A DNA stretch of 34,246 nt from an uncultured Clostridia bacterium (GCA_947589565.1 CANQBW010000018.1:1-34246); one strand, 5' to 3'; positions 26,582 through 34,244 are shown, counted from the first letter of the stretch. The notes: generated from the letters alone by a model not told the origin. Program-made: numbers and translations.

Positions 26582-27205
26582 ATGGCAGTTTATAGAGACG
26601 CAAAATGCAAATTGTGCAGAAGAGAGGGCTGTAAGCTCTTTTTGAAGGGCGAAAAGTGCTACATGGAGAAGTGCCCCGTCAACAGACGTCCCACGCCTCC
26701 CGGACAGCACGGTGCGGGCAGAAAGAAGGTGTCCGAGTACGGACTTCAGCTGCGTGAAAAACAGAAGACCAAGCGCATCTACGGCGTTCAGGAAGGTCAG
26801 TTCCATCATTATTATGAGATGGCGGACCGCATGAAGGGCATCACCGGTGAGAACATGCTCTCCCTTCTGGAGCGCAGGCTCGACAACGTGATCTACCGCA
26901 TGGGGATCGGCGCTTCGAGAACGCAGGCGAGACAGCTCGTCAATCATGCCCACTTCACGGTCAACGGCAGAACGGTCACGATCCCCTCTTACAGCGTGAG
27001 AGCGGGGGATGTGATCGCCGTCAAGGAAAACCGGAAGGGAAATAAATTTTTCGAACAAATTAAATCGATGAAGGTTGCGAATATGCCCAAGTGGTTGGAA
27101 TTCGATCCCGAGAAACTGGAAGGGAAGGTCTTAGCGCTTCCGACGAGAGAGGACGTTGACAGCCAGATTGCTGAGCATATGATTGTCGAATTGTACTCCA
27201 AGTAA
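26582..27205 (+). CDS. rpsD: 30S ribosomal protein S4, zinc type
   Basis: S4 nucleates 30S assembly and, in E. coli, autoregulates its operon. The 207-residue product has four cysteines near the N-terminus ([18 protein letters not shown]), the zinc-binding form. Then come [20 protein letters not shown] and an S4 RNA-binding domain with [13 protein letters not shown] and [20 protein letters not shown]. It lies between rpsK and rpoA in an operon headed by a structured leader. In Bacillus subtilis the rpsD gene is elsewhere, so the linkage here is the ancestral type. Confidence 0.98.
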   Translation: MAVYRDAKCKLCRREGCKLFLKGEKCYMEKCPVNRRPTPPGQHGAGRKKVSEYGLQLREKQKTKRIYGVQEGQFHHYYEMADRMKGITGENMLSLLERRLDNVIYRMGIGASRTQARQLVNHAHFTVNGRTVTIPSYSVRAGDVIAVKENRKGNKFFEQIKSMKVANMPKWLEFDPEKLEGKVLALPTREDVDSQIAEHMIVELYSK

Positions 27206-27230
27206 TAAAGAATAACAAGGAGGAAACATT

Positions 27231-28184
27231 ATGATCGAAATGGATATGCCCAAGATAGAGGTAACGGAGAACGAAGAGAAGTCTTACGCGAAGATAACGG
27301 TGGAGCCTCTTGAAAAGGGTTTCGGTCTTACGATGGGCAACTGTCTGCGGCGGATCCTGCTTTCGGCATTGCCGGGAGCGGCTGCGCAGGGGATCAAGTT
27401 CATGGACGGGTCTGTCAAACATGAATTTTCCGCGATCCCCGGCGTGAAGGAAGACGTCACGGAAATCATTCTGAATTTAAAGCTTCTCGCGATCAAGACG
27501 AAGATCACGGATAAGGACTACACCAAGACGCTTCGCCTGTGCAAGGAGGGTCCCGCAGTCATCACGGCGGCGGATATTTCCCAGGATTCCGAAGTGGAGA
27601 TCGTCAACTCCGATCAATACATTTGCACGGTAGACGCAGGCGGGAAGATCGACATGGAGATCACGATCGGACGGGGCAGAGGCTATCATCCCGCAAAGGA
27701 CAACAAGCTTCCGATCATCGATTATATTCCGATCGACTCCATCTACACCCCTGTGCAGAAGGTCAATTACAACGTCGAGTCTGCCCGCGTCGGACAGAAC
27801 ATCGACTACGACAAGCTCACGATCGAGGTTTGGACGGACGGAACGTTCTCGGGCAGGGAGATCGTCTCCCTCGCCGCAAAGATCATGGAGGATCACATCA
27901 ATCTGTTTGTCAATCTGTCCGATCGGATCAAGGATATGGATATCCTTGTCAAGACGGACGACGACAAGCAGCAGCAGATCCTCTCGATGAAGATCGAGGA
28001 CATGGATTTTTCGGTGCGTTCCTACAACTGCTTGAAGAGAGCGAACATTCACACGGTGGAAGATCTGATCAGTAAGTCCGAGGATGAGATGCTCAAGGTG
28101 AGGAATCTTGGCAAAAAGTCTCTCGACGAAGTCATCCAGAAGCTTGAGGCATACGGACTTTCACTGGACAAAAAGGAGGATTAA
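27231..28184 (+). CDS. rpoA: DNA-directed RNA polymerase subunit alpha
   Basis: Alpha is the assembly platform of RNA polymerase and its C-terminal domain binds UP elements and activators. The 317-residue product has the N-terminal dimerisation domain with GFGLTMGNCLRRILLSALPG and FSAIPGVKEDVTEIILNLK, an insert-type subdomain, and the C-terminal helix-hairpin-helix domain with FSVRSYNCLKRANIHTVEDL, then GKKSLDEVIQKLEAYGLSL. The ATG at 27231 follows AAGGAGG; an ATG three codons later is an alternative. rplQ follows by 3 bases. Confidence 0.98.
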   Translation: MIEMDMPKIEVTENEEKSYAKITVEPLEKGFGLTMGNCLRRILLSALPGAAAQGIKFMDGSVKHEFSAIPGVKEDVTEIILNLKLLAIKTKITDKDYTKTLRLCKEGPAVITAADISQDSEVEIVNSDQYICTVDAGGKIDMEITIGRGRGYHPAKDNKLPIIDYIPIDSIYTPVQKVNYNVESARVGQNIDYDKLTIEVWTDGTFSGREIVSLAAKIMEDHINLFVNLSDRIKDMDILVKTDDDKQQQILSMKIEDMDFSVRSYNCLKRANIHTVEDLISKSEDEMLKVRNLGKKSLDEVIQKLEAYGLSLDKKED

Positions 28185-28187
28185 AAG

Positions 28188-28694
28188 ATGCCGGGAAAAT
28201 TAGGCAGGACGAGCAAAGAACGCAATGCTCTGTTGAGAGGTCAGGCTTCTCAGCTTTTATGGTACGGAAGGATCGAGACGACGCAGGCGCGCGCGAAGGA
28301 GCTGCAGCCCTATGTCGAGAAGATCATCACGAAGGCTGTCAACAGCTATGACGACGTCGTGGAATATGACGTCATCATCAAGGATAAGAAGGGCAAGGAG
28401 GTCAAGACGACTTCCGTCAAGGACGGTCCCAAGAAGCTCGCGGCACGCCGCGCCATCATCGCAAAAACCTACGACCTTCAGGAGATCAAGGAATTTAACG
28501 AGAGCAAGAGCGACTACAAAAAGCGCACGGGAAAGATCCGTCATCCCTTGATCGAGAAGCTCTTCAACGAGATCGCGCCCAAGTACGCGCAGCGCAAAGA
28601 GGAAGTCGGGTCAGGCGGCGGCTACACGCGCATTTACCTTTTGGGTCAGCGCCGCGGCGACGCTTCGGATACGGCGATCATTGAGTTAGTTTGA
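28188..28694 (+). CDS. rplQ: 50S ribosomal protein L17, with an internal insertion
   Basis: L17 lies near the tunnel exit. The ends are standard: GKLGRTSKERNALLRGQ at the start and GGYTRIYLLGQRRGDASDTA, then IIELV at the end. At 168 residues it is about 45 longer than typical. About 29 extra residues (around 53-82, with DVIIKDKKGKEVKTTSVKDG) interrupt the region before ARRAIIAK. Another 13 or so occur before HPLIEKLFNEIAPKYAQR. The reading frame and codon use are continuous. It ends the alpha operon, followed by composite repeat copy B. Confidence 0.95.
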   Translation: MPGKLGRTSKERNALLRGQASQLLWYGRIETTQARAKELQPYVEKIITKAVNSYDDVVEYDVIIKDKKGKEVKTTSVKDGPKKLAARRAIIAKTYDLQEIKEFNESKSDYKKRTGKIRHPLIEKLFNEIAPKYAQRKEEVGSGGGYTRIYLLGQRRGDASDTAIIELV

Positions 28695-28950
28695 TTTTTT
28701 CTACGAAAATCTTTCCTACGGAAATATTTATCGTCGAGGAAATAAACTTTCGTACCTTCACTTGCCCCGTCCTCGCGGTCGCCTTGTTTGACAATGTGCG
28801 TCCCGTGGGGCGCAAATTGGGTGGAGCGTTGCAATTCTGCTCAACAGCCCGGTGGGCTGTGAGCGCAACGCGACAGCCGAGCTGGTGGCGAGGCGGGGTT
28901 CGGCGGGGGCTACCGCCGAACTGCAGCGCAGGGAAAACCCTGCTTGCACC
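28695..28950 (+). repeat. Composite 3' intergenic element, copy B (after rplQ)
   Basis: Stem 1 (28701-28736) begins 6 bases after the stop and ends in TCGTCGAGGAAA. The linker CGGTCGCCTTGTTTGACAAT follows. Stem 2 pairs TGCGTCCC (28797-28804) with GGGGCGCA (28807-28814). Copy B alone has two more perfect hairpins, ACAGCCC/GGGCTGT inside GCGTTGC/GCAACGC, and GTTCGGCGG/CCGCCGAAC. Stem 3 pairs GCAGGG (28928-28933) with CCCTGC (28938-28943). Confidence 0.72.
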
Positions 28951-28974
28951 GTTAATTTAAGAACAAAGGGCAAT

Positions 28975-29013
28975 GCGCCGCGCTACGAAAGTAGCGCGGC
29001 GCAATTGCTTTTT
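28975..29013 (+). terminator. GAAA-capped GC hairpin, copy 1, probable terminator
   Basis: GCGCCGCGCTAC (28975-28986) pairs 12 of 12 with GTAGCGCGGCGC (28991-29002) around a GAAA tetraloop. AATTGCTTTTT follows. It is about 280 bases beyond rplQ. The same hairpin recurs at 30965-30996 and, with changed but still paired arms, at 34135-34162. Confidence 0.65.
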
Positions 29014-29140
29014 ACATGTTCGTTTCTCCGATGTCATGTTGAGCGTAGTCGAAACATCCCCCCGGTCGATAGATTGTTCTAAACCGAATACATTTCATGC
29101 GTCGCAGAAAAGATTTCGTTCGAAACTTTCCTCCAAAAAC

Positions 29141-29169
29141 TTGCAAATTTTTTGCGGGGGTGATATAAT
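29141..29169 (+). promoter_or_regulatory. Extended -10 promoter for the M18 aminopeptidase
   Basis: TTGCAA (29141-29146), 17-base spacer, TATAAT (29164-29169) preceded by TGA. The -35 is weak, as tolerated with an extended -10. Start expected near 29176. Confidence 0.82.
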
Positions 29170-29202
29170 ATGGATAAAATCAAAATAGCAGGAGGAATCA
29201 CC

Positions 29203-30606
29203 ATGTCGGAGACGAAAAAGACAGCGGGACAGAAGCTTCAGGAGAGCTTGTCCTACAAGAGAACGAATTATTTCGAAAAGGCGAGCAAGGAAGAGCTCAA
29301 AGAAATGTTCGACTATGCCGAGGACTACAAGAAATTCTTGGATAACGGCAAGACCGAGCGCGAGGCGTGCGAGTACGCCGTTGAGGACGCGCGGAAGAAG
29401 GGCTTTACCGAGTATCATTTCGGCGATAAGCTGAAAAAAGGCGACAAAAAATATTTCGTCAACCGCGGCAAGAGCGTGGTCGTGTTCCGGATCGGCAGCA
29501 AAAATATCGAGGAGGACGGTCTTCGGATCATCGCCTCCCACATCGACGCGCCCCGCATCGATTTGAAGCAGGTCCCTCTCTATGAGGACAGCAACATGTG
29601 CTTCTTGAAGACGCACTACTACGGCGGCATCAAAAAGTATCAGTGGACGGCGATCCCGCTCGCTCTTCACGGCGCGGTCATCCGCAAGGACGGCTCCAAG
29701 GTGGAGATCAGGATCGGCGAAGAGAAGGATGAGCCCGTGTTCTACATCAACGACCTTCTTCCTCATCTCGGCGGCGAGCAGATGTCCGGTCCCGCATCCA
29801 AGATCATCGAGGGCGAACAGCTCAACGTGCTCATCGGCGGCCTTCCCTATGCGGACGAAGAGGTCAAGGACCGTATCAAACTCACCGTCCTTCAGATCTT
29901 GCATGAAAAATACGGCATGGAAGAGGAGGACTTCCTCTCCGCAGAGCTCTCGGCAGTGCCCGCATTCGAGGCGCGTGACGTCGGCTTTGACAGAGCGTTC
30001 ATCGGCGCATACGGACATGACGACAGAGTCTGCGCATATCCCGCCTACACGGCAGTTCTCAACAACGAGAGCGAGCACACCGTGCTTGCAATGCTTGTCG
30101 ACAAGGAAGAGATCGGCAGCGAGGGCACGACGGGAATGCAGTGCAAAGTCTATGAGGACCTCATGGAGGAGATCTCCATCGCGCTCGGCGCGAACTTCCG
30201 CAAGGTGCGTGCGAACAGCAAGTGCCTCTCCTCGGACGTGACGGCGGCATACGATCCCAACTTTGCGAACGCATTCGAGAAGCTCAACTCCTCTCTGATC
30301 TCCTGCGGAACTTCCCTCTGCAAGTACACGGGCGCCCGCGGCAAGAGCGGCAGCAGCGACGCATCCGCCGAGTTTGTCGGCGAAGTGCGCAAGGCGTTTG
30401 CGGAGAACGGCGTCATCTGGCAGACTTCGGAACTGGGCAAGGTCGACTTCGGCGGCGGCGGCACGGTTGCAAAGTTCCTCGCGAACCTCAACATCGACAC
30501 CGTTGATTTGGGCGTGCCCGTCATCTCCATGCACGCTCCCTATGAGCTGATCTCCAAGGCAGACCTCTACAGCAACTATAAGGCGTTCTTGGCGTTTATG
30601 AAGTAA
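29203..30606 (+). CDS. M18 family aminopeptidase
   Basis: It is a cytosolic dinuclear-zinc aminopeptidase that trims N-terminal residues from peptides; M18 enzymes often prefer acidic or neutral residues. The 467-residue product has the metal and catalytic residues His113 (SHIDAPR), Asp273 (GHDDRV), Glu302-Glu303 (DKEEIGSEGTTG), Asp345 (SSDVTAAYD) and His444 (SMHAPYE). The ATG at 29203 is preferred over 29170, which lies upstream of the predicted transcript start; GGAGGAA at 29191-29197 supports it. There is no signal peptide. It has its own promoter and is followed by composite repeat copy C, so it is probably monocistronic. The exact substrate is unknown. Confidence 0.95.
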   Translation: MSETKKTAGQKLQESLSYKRTNYFEKASKEELKEMFDYAEDYKKFLDNGKTEREACEYAVEDARKKGFTEYHFGDKLKKGDKKYFVNRGKSVVVFRIGSKNIEEDGLRIIASHIDAPRIDLKQVPLYEDSNMCFLKTHYYGGIKKYQWTAIPLALHGAVIRKDGSKVEIRIGEEKDEPVFYINDLLPHLGGEQMSGPASKIIEGEQLNVLIGGLPYADEEVKDRIKLTVLQILHEKYGMEEEDFLSAELSAVPAFEARDVGFDRAFIGAYGHDDRVCAYPAYTAVLNNESEHTVLAMLVDKEEIGSEGTTGMQCKVYEDLMEEISIALGANFRKVRANSKCLSSDVTAAYDPNFANAFEKLNSSLISCGTSLCKYTGARGKSGSSDASAEFVGEVRKAFAENGVIWQTSELGKVDFGGGGTVAKFLANLNIDTVDLGVPVISMHAPYELISKADLYSNYKAFLAFMK

Positions 30607-30800
30607 AAAGTGTTTCGTCGAAAAGCTCGCTTCGCGATCTTTTTCGACGAGGAAACTGGCCTGTTTGCCTTGATTAGGTAACTCTCACGGTCGCCTTGTT
30701 TCACAATAAGCGCGAAGGGTCGCGCAAATGGGGTGCGCTGCCGCAGAATGGCGATTCTGCTTCGCGCAGTAAATTTTTTAAAATGTCCCGTCGCTTTATT
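30607..30800 (+). repeat. Composite 3' intergenic element, copy C (after the M18 gene)
   Basis: Stem 1 (30615-30650) pairs TCGTCGAAAA with TTTTCGACGA and TCGC with GCGA around TTC. The linkers TGTTTGCCTTGATTA and TAACTCTCACGGTCGC follow, identical to copy D. Stem 2 pairs GCGCGA (30710-30715) with TCGCGC (30720-30725). Stem 3 pairs GCAGAAT (30743-30749) with ATTCTGC (30754-30760) inside TGCGC/GCGCA. Confidence 0.8.
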
Positions 30801-30801
30801 T

Positions 30802-30934
30802 AGGGGATTCTTCAACTGCGCAACGCATTGCGTTGCTCCGTTCAGAATGACAGTGGGGATAACGTGTCATTCTGAGCGAAACGGAGCGTAAGCGGAGTGG
30901 AGTCGAAAGCGAGCGCAGCGAGCGTGAATCCCCT
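30802..30934. repeat. Palindromic mini-element with perfect 9-base ends
   Basis: The outer ends AGGGGATTC (30802-30810) and GAATCCCCT (30926-30934) are exact inverted repeats. Inside, TCAGAATGACA (30842-30852) pairs with TGTCATTCTGA (30865-30875), and GCTCCGT (30835-30841) with ACGGAGC (30881-30887). The left arm also has the odd palindrome GCAACGCATTGCGTTGC. No ORF is present. It resembles a small non-autonomous repeat or MITE-like unit. Confidence 0.75.
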
Positions 30935-30964
30935 CGGTCGATAGATCGTTGTATATCGAAAATC

Positions 30965-30996
30965 ATGCGCCGCGCTACGAAAGTAGCGCGGCGCAT
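30965..30996 (+). repeat. GAAA-capped GC hairpin, copy 2
   Basis: ATGCGCCGCGCTAC (30965-30978) pairs 14 of 14 with GTAGCGCGGCGCAT (30983-30996) around GAAA. The core is identical to 28975-29002. The tract after it is mixed A and T, so terminator function is less clear. It lies just upstream of the C1 protease promoter. Confidence 0.8.
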
Positions 30997-31026
30997 ATAA
31001 TATTGCAAAAAATTTTTCGGATGGAC

Positions 31027-31055
31027 TTGACGAAACGTATTTCGTGTGATAAAAT
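31027..31055 (+). promoter_or_regulatory. Extended -10 promoter for the C1 protease
   Basis: TTGACG (31027-31032), 17-base spacer, TAAAAT (31050-31055) preceded by TGA. Start expected near 31062, giving a leader of about 43 bases with GGGGGAGGGAAG before the ATG. Confidence 0.86.
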
Positions 31056-31104
31056 TCAAGAGAGAGAAGAGAAGATCATATCATGTACGGGGGAGGGAAG
31101 AAAA

Positions 31105-33954
31105 ATGAAGAAGAAAATTTTGCTTGCGCTTTTTCTCTGCTGTCTTGGCGGAGCTTCTCTCTGCGCGTTTTTCCATGCTCCCGAAGAGGAGCCGACTCTG
31201 ACTGTACAGGCGGAACAGACGCTTCCCGAGAATGCTCCCAAAAACTTAGAAGAGCTTCAAAACGCCAAGGACGAAGATATCAAAAAATGGGCGGAGGAGC
31301 TGAAAAGCTATAATAGCTGCAATTACGATCTTGTCACTTCCGTAAAAAATCAGGGGAGCACCAATATCTGCTGGGCGTACGGCACGGTCTCCACCGCCGA
31401 GACGAGCATTCTGCGAAAGGGGATCGACCCCAAGGCAACAAAAGAGACGCTCAACCTCGACGCGAGAAACGCAGCCTGGGCAGTTGCAAACCGTGACGAG
31501 AGCACCGATCCTCTGAAAAACGCCCTCGATGTCTATTCCTCGAATTGGAACGCCGGCGGCGGCACCACGGCGATCATCAACGTGATGTCTCAAGGCTGCA
31601 TTCCCACGCAGGAGATGACCAACCACTTTCAGTACGGAGAGGTCAAATATCAGCTTCTCAACGCCTATTATATTCCAAACGACGTTCGGGCGGTCAAGGA
31701 GGCGATCCTCCGCTACGGCGCCGTGACGGTCTCCTATACCGTCTCGAACAGCGGTGGCTATAGCGGCTACTACAACTACGACGGATCGCGCGGCGGCGGG
31801 CATCTCTGTTCCATCGTCGGCTGGGACGACAATGTACCCGCCTCTTCCTTCAGCCCCAAAAAGGCGCAAAACAACGGCGGCTGGATCGTCAAAAACAGCT
31901 GGGGAAACTATTATTCCGAGGCCGCGTCAAAATACGGCTATGGATACTTCATTATGTCCTATGAAAATTCGGGGACGGGCGGTATCCACGCGCTCGATTT
32001 CGGCATGAAAGAGGAATATCCCAACGTCTACTACTACGACGGCGGCAGTACGTACAACGTCAACCTCTCGAATGTCAAAGACTGCGGCGCGATCTACCAA
32101 GTGAAGAGAGCGGATCTAAACACTGCCGAGAAATTAAAGGGCATTTCGCTCGAAGTGACCGGCACCGTCAACTGTAATGTAAAAATTTATACCAATCTTT
32201 CAAAAGTCGACCCGAGCAACATTCAGGTGGGCTCAGACGGAACAAACGACCCCGAGCAAGGGAACCCCGCGGCGACGGTCACTGCTCGGTTTGCCCAAAA
32301 GGGGACGTATACGATCCCACTCGATACGCCGCTCGATCTCGATCCCGGCAGCTACTTTTCGATCGTCGTGGAAACTTCGGGAGTTGGAAGCGTCGCCTCG
32401 GGCAGCGACTATTCGAGCAACGATCTCACTTTCTACAAGAGAGACGGCGTTTGGTACAATTACAAGTATCAGAATGGCAGCGAATATGCAAAAAACGGGC
32501 TCGCGGCGCGTATTCATGCGGTCACAGGCACGGAAGAACGGGAGCAGCCGCTTGAAAATGACATGCGCTATGTGCGTGTGGAGTTCGATCAACCCATTTT
32601 CAAATATTCCGCCGACGGAACAACCTTTGAGCCGAAGGTCACGGCATACATTGGAAATACGCTTTTAGAAGAAACATATTATACGCTCACCTATTCCGAC
32701 AACCACAAACCGGGCGCCGCGGCTGTCACCCTGACGGGCAAAGATGGCTATCAAGGGGAAAAAACCGAACATTTCCTCATTCAAAAAGGGGACCTTCCGC
32801 CCAACGCCCCCGACCGTACCATCACGGTCTACAACCACATTCACTATATCAAGGACATACCTCTGCCCGACGGCTGGCAATGGCTCAATATCTATCAAAC
32901 TCAAACGCTTCCCTATGGTTATGCGGCGGTCGCGGAGTACAAGGGAGAGGACGCAGAATATTATCTTCGCACGATGATAGATATTAAAATCGATTATCTT
33001 GCGGATCAAGCGCCCGACCCCATCGACCTCTCCGATTGCGAAATTACGGTGGAGGGGGAGTATCTCTACACGGGCAGCCCCATTTCTCCCAAGCCCAAGG
33101 TGATCGTGGACGGGATCTGTTTGACGGAAGCCGATTACACCGTAAGCTATGAAAATAATACCCATCACGGCACGGCGACGGTCACCGTCACGGGCAGGGG
33201 AGCTTACTACGGCACAAAGAGCACGACGTTCGAGATCAAAAAGGCACCCTATCCGCCTCTTGAGCAAACGCTCATCAAGGTGGGGGAGGACGTTGAGACG
33301 CTGTCCGAAGTTCCTCTTCCCCGCAATTGGGCATGGAAAACAAATGAAAAAATCGGCGAAAACGGCGGAGAATTTACAGCGGTTTACAAGGGCGCGGATT
33401 CCGACGACTATGAAATTTGCGAAAGAACCGTCGTGATCGAGCGAATTAGGAAGCAAAAGCCCGCTCAGCCCGAGATTCCGACGAAACCCGATACACCCGA
33501 TCAGCCTGATGATCCCGAGCCCGATACGCCGTCGGAACCCGAAAATCCGACTGAGCCCGATACGCCGTCGGAGCCGGAGAATCCGTCGGAACCGGATACA
33601 CCCGCGGAGCCCGATACTCCGACAGAGCCCGATGATCCCGTTCAGCCCGAGATTCCGACAGAGCCGAACGTGCCGAAAGTGCCCGAACCGGAGCGGCCCG
33701 ACCCTCCGGCAGAGCCCGATGACCCGACTCCTCCCGCAGAGGAACCAAAAGAGCAGCCGTCCGAGCCCGATTCTCCCTCGGAGGACAGACCCTCCGACTC
33801 GGAGGCTTCGGTAAAGCCCGACCATTCGGGAAGCATCGATACTCCCGCCGCCGAGGAGAGCAAGCAAACAAATCCGCTTCTGTGGCTGCTCGTAATTCCC
33901 GCAGTCCTCATTCCCGCCGCAGCAGTTGCGATTGTTGTGAGAAAGAGAAAATAA
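31105..33954 (+). CDS. Secreted, membrane-anchored C1A (papain-like) cysteine protease with lectin-like and Ig-like modules
   Basis: The 949-residue product has a signal peptide (about 1-25) and a papain-like domain with Gln83, Cys89 (ICWAYGTVST), His233 (GGHLCSIVGWDD) and Asn264 (IVKNSWGNYY). A lectin-like beta domain follows (about 307-483), starting NVYYYDGG, as in other clostridial C1 proteases. Two beta-rich modules at about 487-632 and 645-782 each pair a YTxxYxDN or YTVSYENN strand with a later LPxxWxW segment. A proline and glutamate-rich stalk (783-920) leads to one transmembrane helix (925-945) and RKRK. No LPxTG sorting motif is present, so membrane anchoring across the wall is inferred. 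An in-frame TTG upstream lies before the promoter and was rejected. The substrate is unknown. Confidence 0.92.
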   Translation: MKKKILLALFLCCLGGASLCAFFHAPEEEPTLTVQAEQTLPENAPKNLEELQNAKDEDIKKWAEELKSYNSCNYDLVTSVKNQGSTNICWAYGTVSTAETSILRKGIDPKATKETLNLDARNAAWAVANRDESTDPLKNALDVYSSNWNAGGGTTAIINVMSQGCIPTQEMTNHFQYGEVKYQLLNAYYIPNDVRAVKEAILRYGAVTVSYTVSNSGGYSGYYNYDGSRGGGHLCSIVGWDDNVPASSFSPKKAQNNGGWIVKNSWGNYYSEAASKYGYGYFIMSYENSGTGGIHALDFGMKEEYPNVYYYDGGSTYNVNLSNVKDCGAIYQVKRADLNTAEKLKGISLEVTGTVNCNVKIYTNLSKVDPSNIQVGSDGTNDPEQGNPAATVTARFAQKGTYTIPLDTPLDLDPGSYFSIVVETSGVGSVASGSDYSSNDLTFYKRDGVWYNYKYQNGSEYAKNGLAARIHAVTGTEEREQPLENDMRYVRVEFDQPIFKYSADGTTFEPKVTAYIGNTLLEETYYTLTYSDNHKPGAAAVTLTGKDGYQGEKTEHFLIQKGDLPPNAPDRTITVYNHIHYIKDIPLPDGWQWLNIYQTQTLPYGYAAVAEYKGEDAEYYLRTMIDIKIDYLADQAPDPIDLSDCEITVEGEYLYTGSPISPKPKVIVDGICLTEADYTVSYENNTHHGTATVTVTGRGAYYGTKSTTFEIKKAPYPPLEQTLIKVGEDVETLSEVPLPRNWAWKTNEKIGENGGEFTAVYKGADSDDYEICERTVVIERIRKQKPAQPEIPTKPDTPDQPDDPEPDTPSEPENPTEPDTPSEPENPSEPDTPAEPDTPTEPDDPVQPEIPTEPNVPKVPEPERPDPPAEPDDPTPPAEEPKEQPSEPDSPSEDRPSDSEASVKPDHSGSIDTPAAEESKQTNPLLWLLVIPAVLIPAAAVAIVVRKRK
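33451..33864 (+). repeat. Proline/glutamate-rich coding repeat (surface stalk)
   Basis: An irregular array of PEIPTKPDTP, EPDTPSEPENP and EPDDP-type units, encoded by variants of CCCGATACGCCGTCGGAGCC. It is part of the C1 protease gene, between the last Ig-like module and the transmembrane helix, and probably spans the cell wall. Such arrays often vary in length between strains. Confidence 0.9.
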
Positions 33955-34162
33955 AGGGTTTTGTTTCGTCGAAAAGCTCGCTACGCGATCTTTCTCGACG
34001 AAGAAATGGGCTTGTTTGCCTTGATTAAATAACTCTCACGGTCGCTTTCATGACAATAAGTCGGCAAGCCGACAAATTGTGTCGTGCAGCGCAGGGAAAC
34101 CCTGTCGCACCATTAATTAAAAGAACAAAGGGCAATGCGCCGCCACGAAAGTGGCGGCGCAT
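33955..34162 (+). repeat. Composite 3' intergenic element, copy D, with GAAA hairpin copy 3
   Basis: Stem 1 (33966-34001) begins 11 bases after the stop; linkers TGTTTGCCTTGATTA and TAACTCTCACGGTCGC are identical to copy C. Stem 2 pairs GTCGGC (34060-34065) with GCCGAC (34068-34073). Stem 3 pairs CAGGG with CCCTG (34092-34104) inside GTGC/GCAC. GAACAAAGGGCAATGCGCCG is shared with copy B. The end hairpin pairs ATGCGCCGCCAC (34135-34146) with GTGGCGGCGCAT (34151-34162) around GAAA. Confidence 0.8.
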
Positions 34163-34215
34163 AATTCTTTTAAGGTGAATTATACTATCAAGTGCAACAG
34201 GAGAGGCAAAAAAAA

Positions 34216-34244
34216 GTAGTTCAAACGGAAGTCTGTGTTATAAT
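34216..34244 (+). promoter_or_regulatory. Probable extended -10 promoter for a gene beyond the window
   Basis: TATAAT (34239-34244) preceded by TGT; the -35 position (34216-34221, GTAGTT) is poor. The window stops before the gene it would drive. Confidence 0.6.

Larger units (their letters stand above)
28951..29202 (+). other. Rest of the rplQ-M18 gap: hairpin, dispersed motif and promoter
   Basis: No ORF here is credible. The segment holds the GAAA-capped hairpin (28975-29002) followed by AATTGCTTTTT, the dispersed motif TGTCATGTTGAGC (29032-29044), the tail GGTCGATAGATTGTT (29064-29078), and the promoter of the M18 gene. Confidence 0.7.

Noticed and set aside
25481-27058. 525-codon open frame on the minus strand
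   Set aside because: It lies opposite rpsM, rpsK and rpsD, has arginine, leucine and histidine-rich low-complexity sequence and no family motif; it is a shadow of biased codon use in the real genes.
28691-28960. Short plus-strand ORF after rplQ
   Set aside because: It covers the hairpin-rich composite repeat, has no family similarity and no ribosome binding site.
30949-31104. TTG-initiated extension of the C1 protease
   Set aside because: It would read through the GAAA hairpin and begin upstream of the promoter at 31027-31055; MKKKILL at 31105 is a standard signal-peptide start.
28695-31104. Insertion sequence or prophage remnant in the repeat-rich gaps
   Set aside because: No transposase or integrase fragment and no attachment-site duplication was found; only small palindromic elements are present.
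33509-33814. Repeat array considered as a possible CRISPR
   Set aside because: Units are short, irregular, without spacers, and encode an in-frame proline/glutamate stalk.
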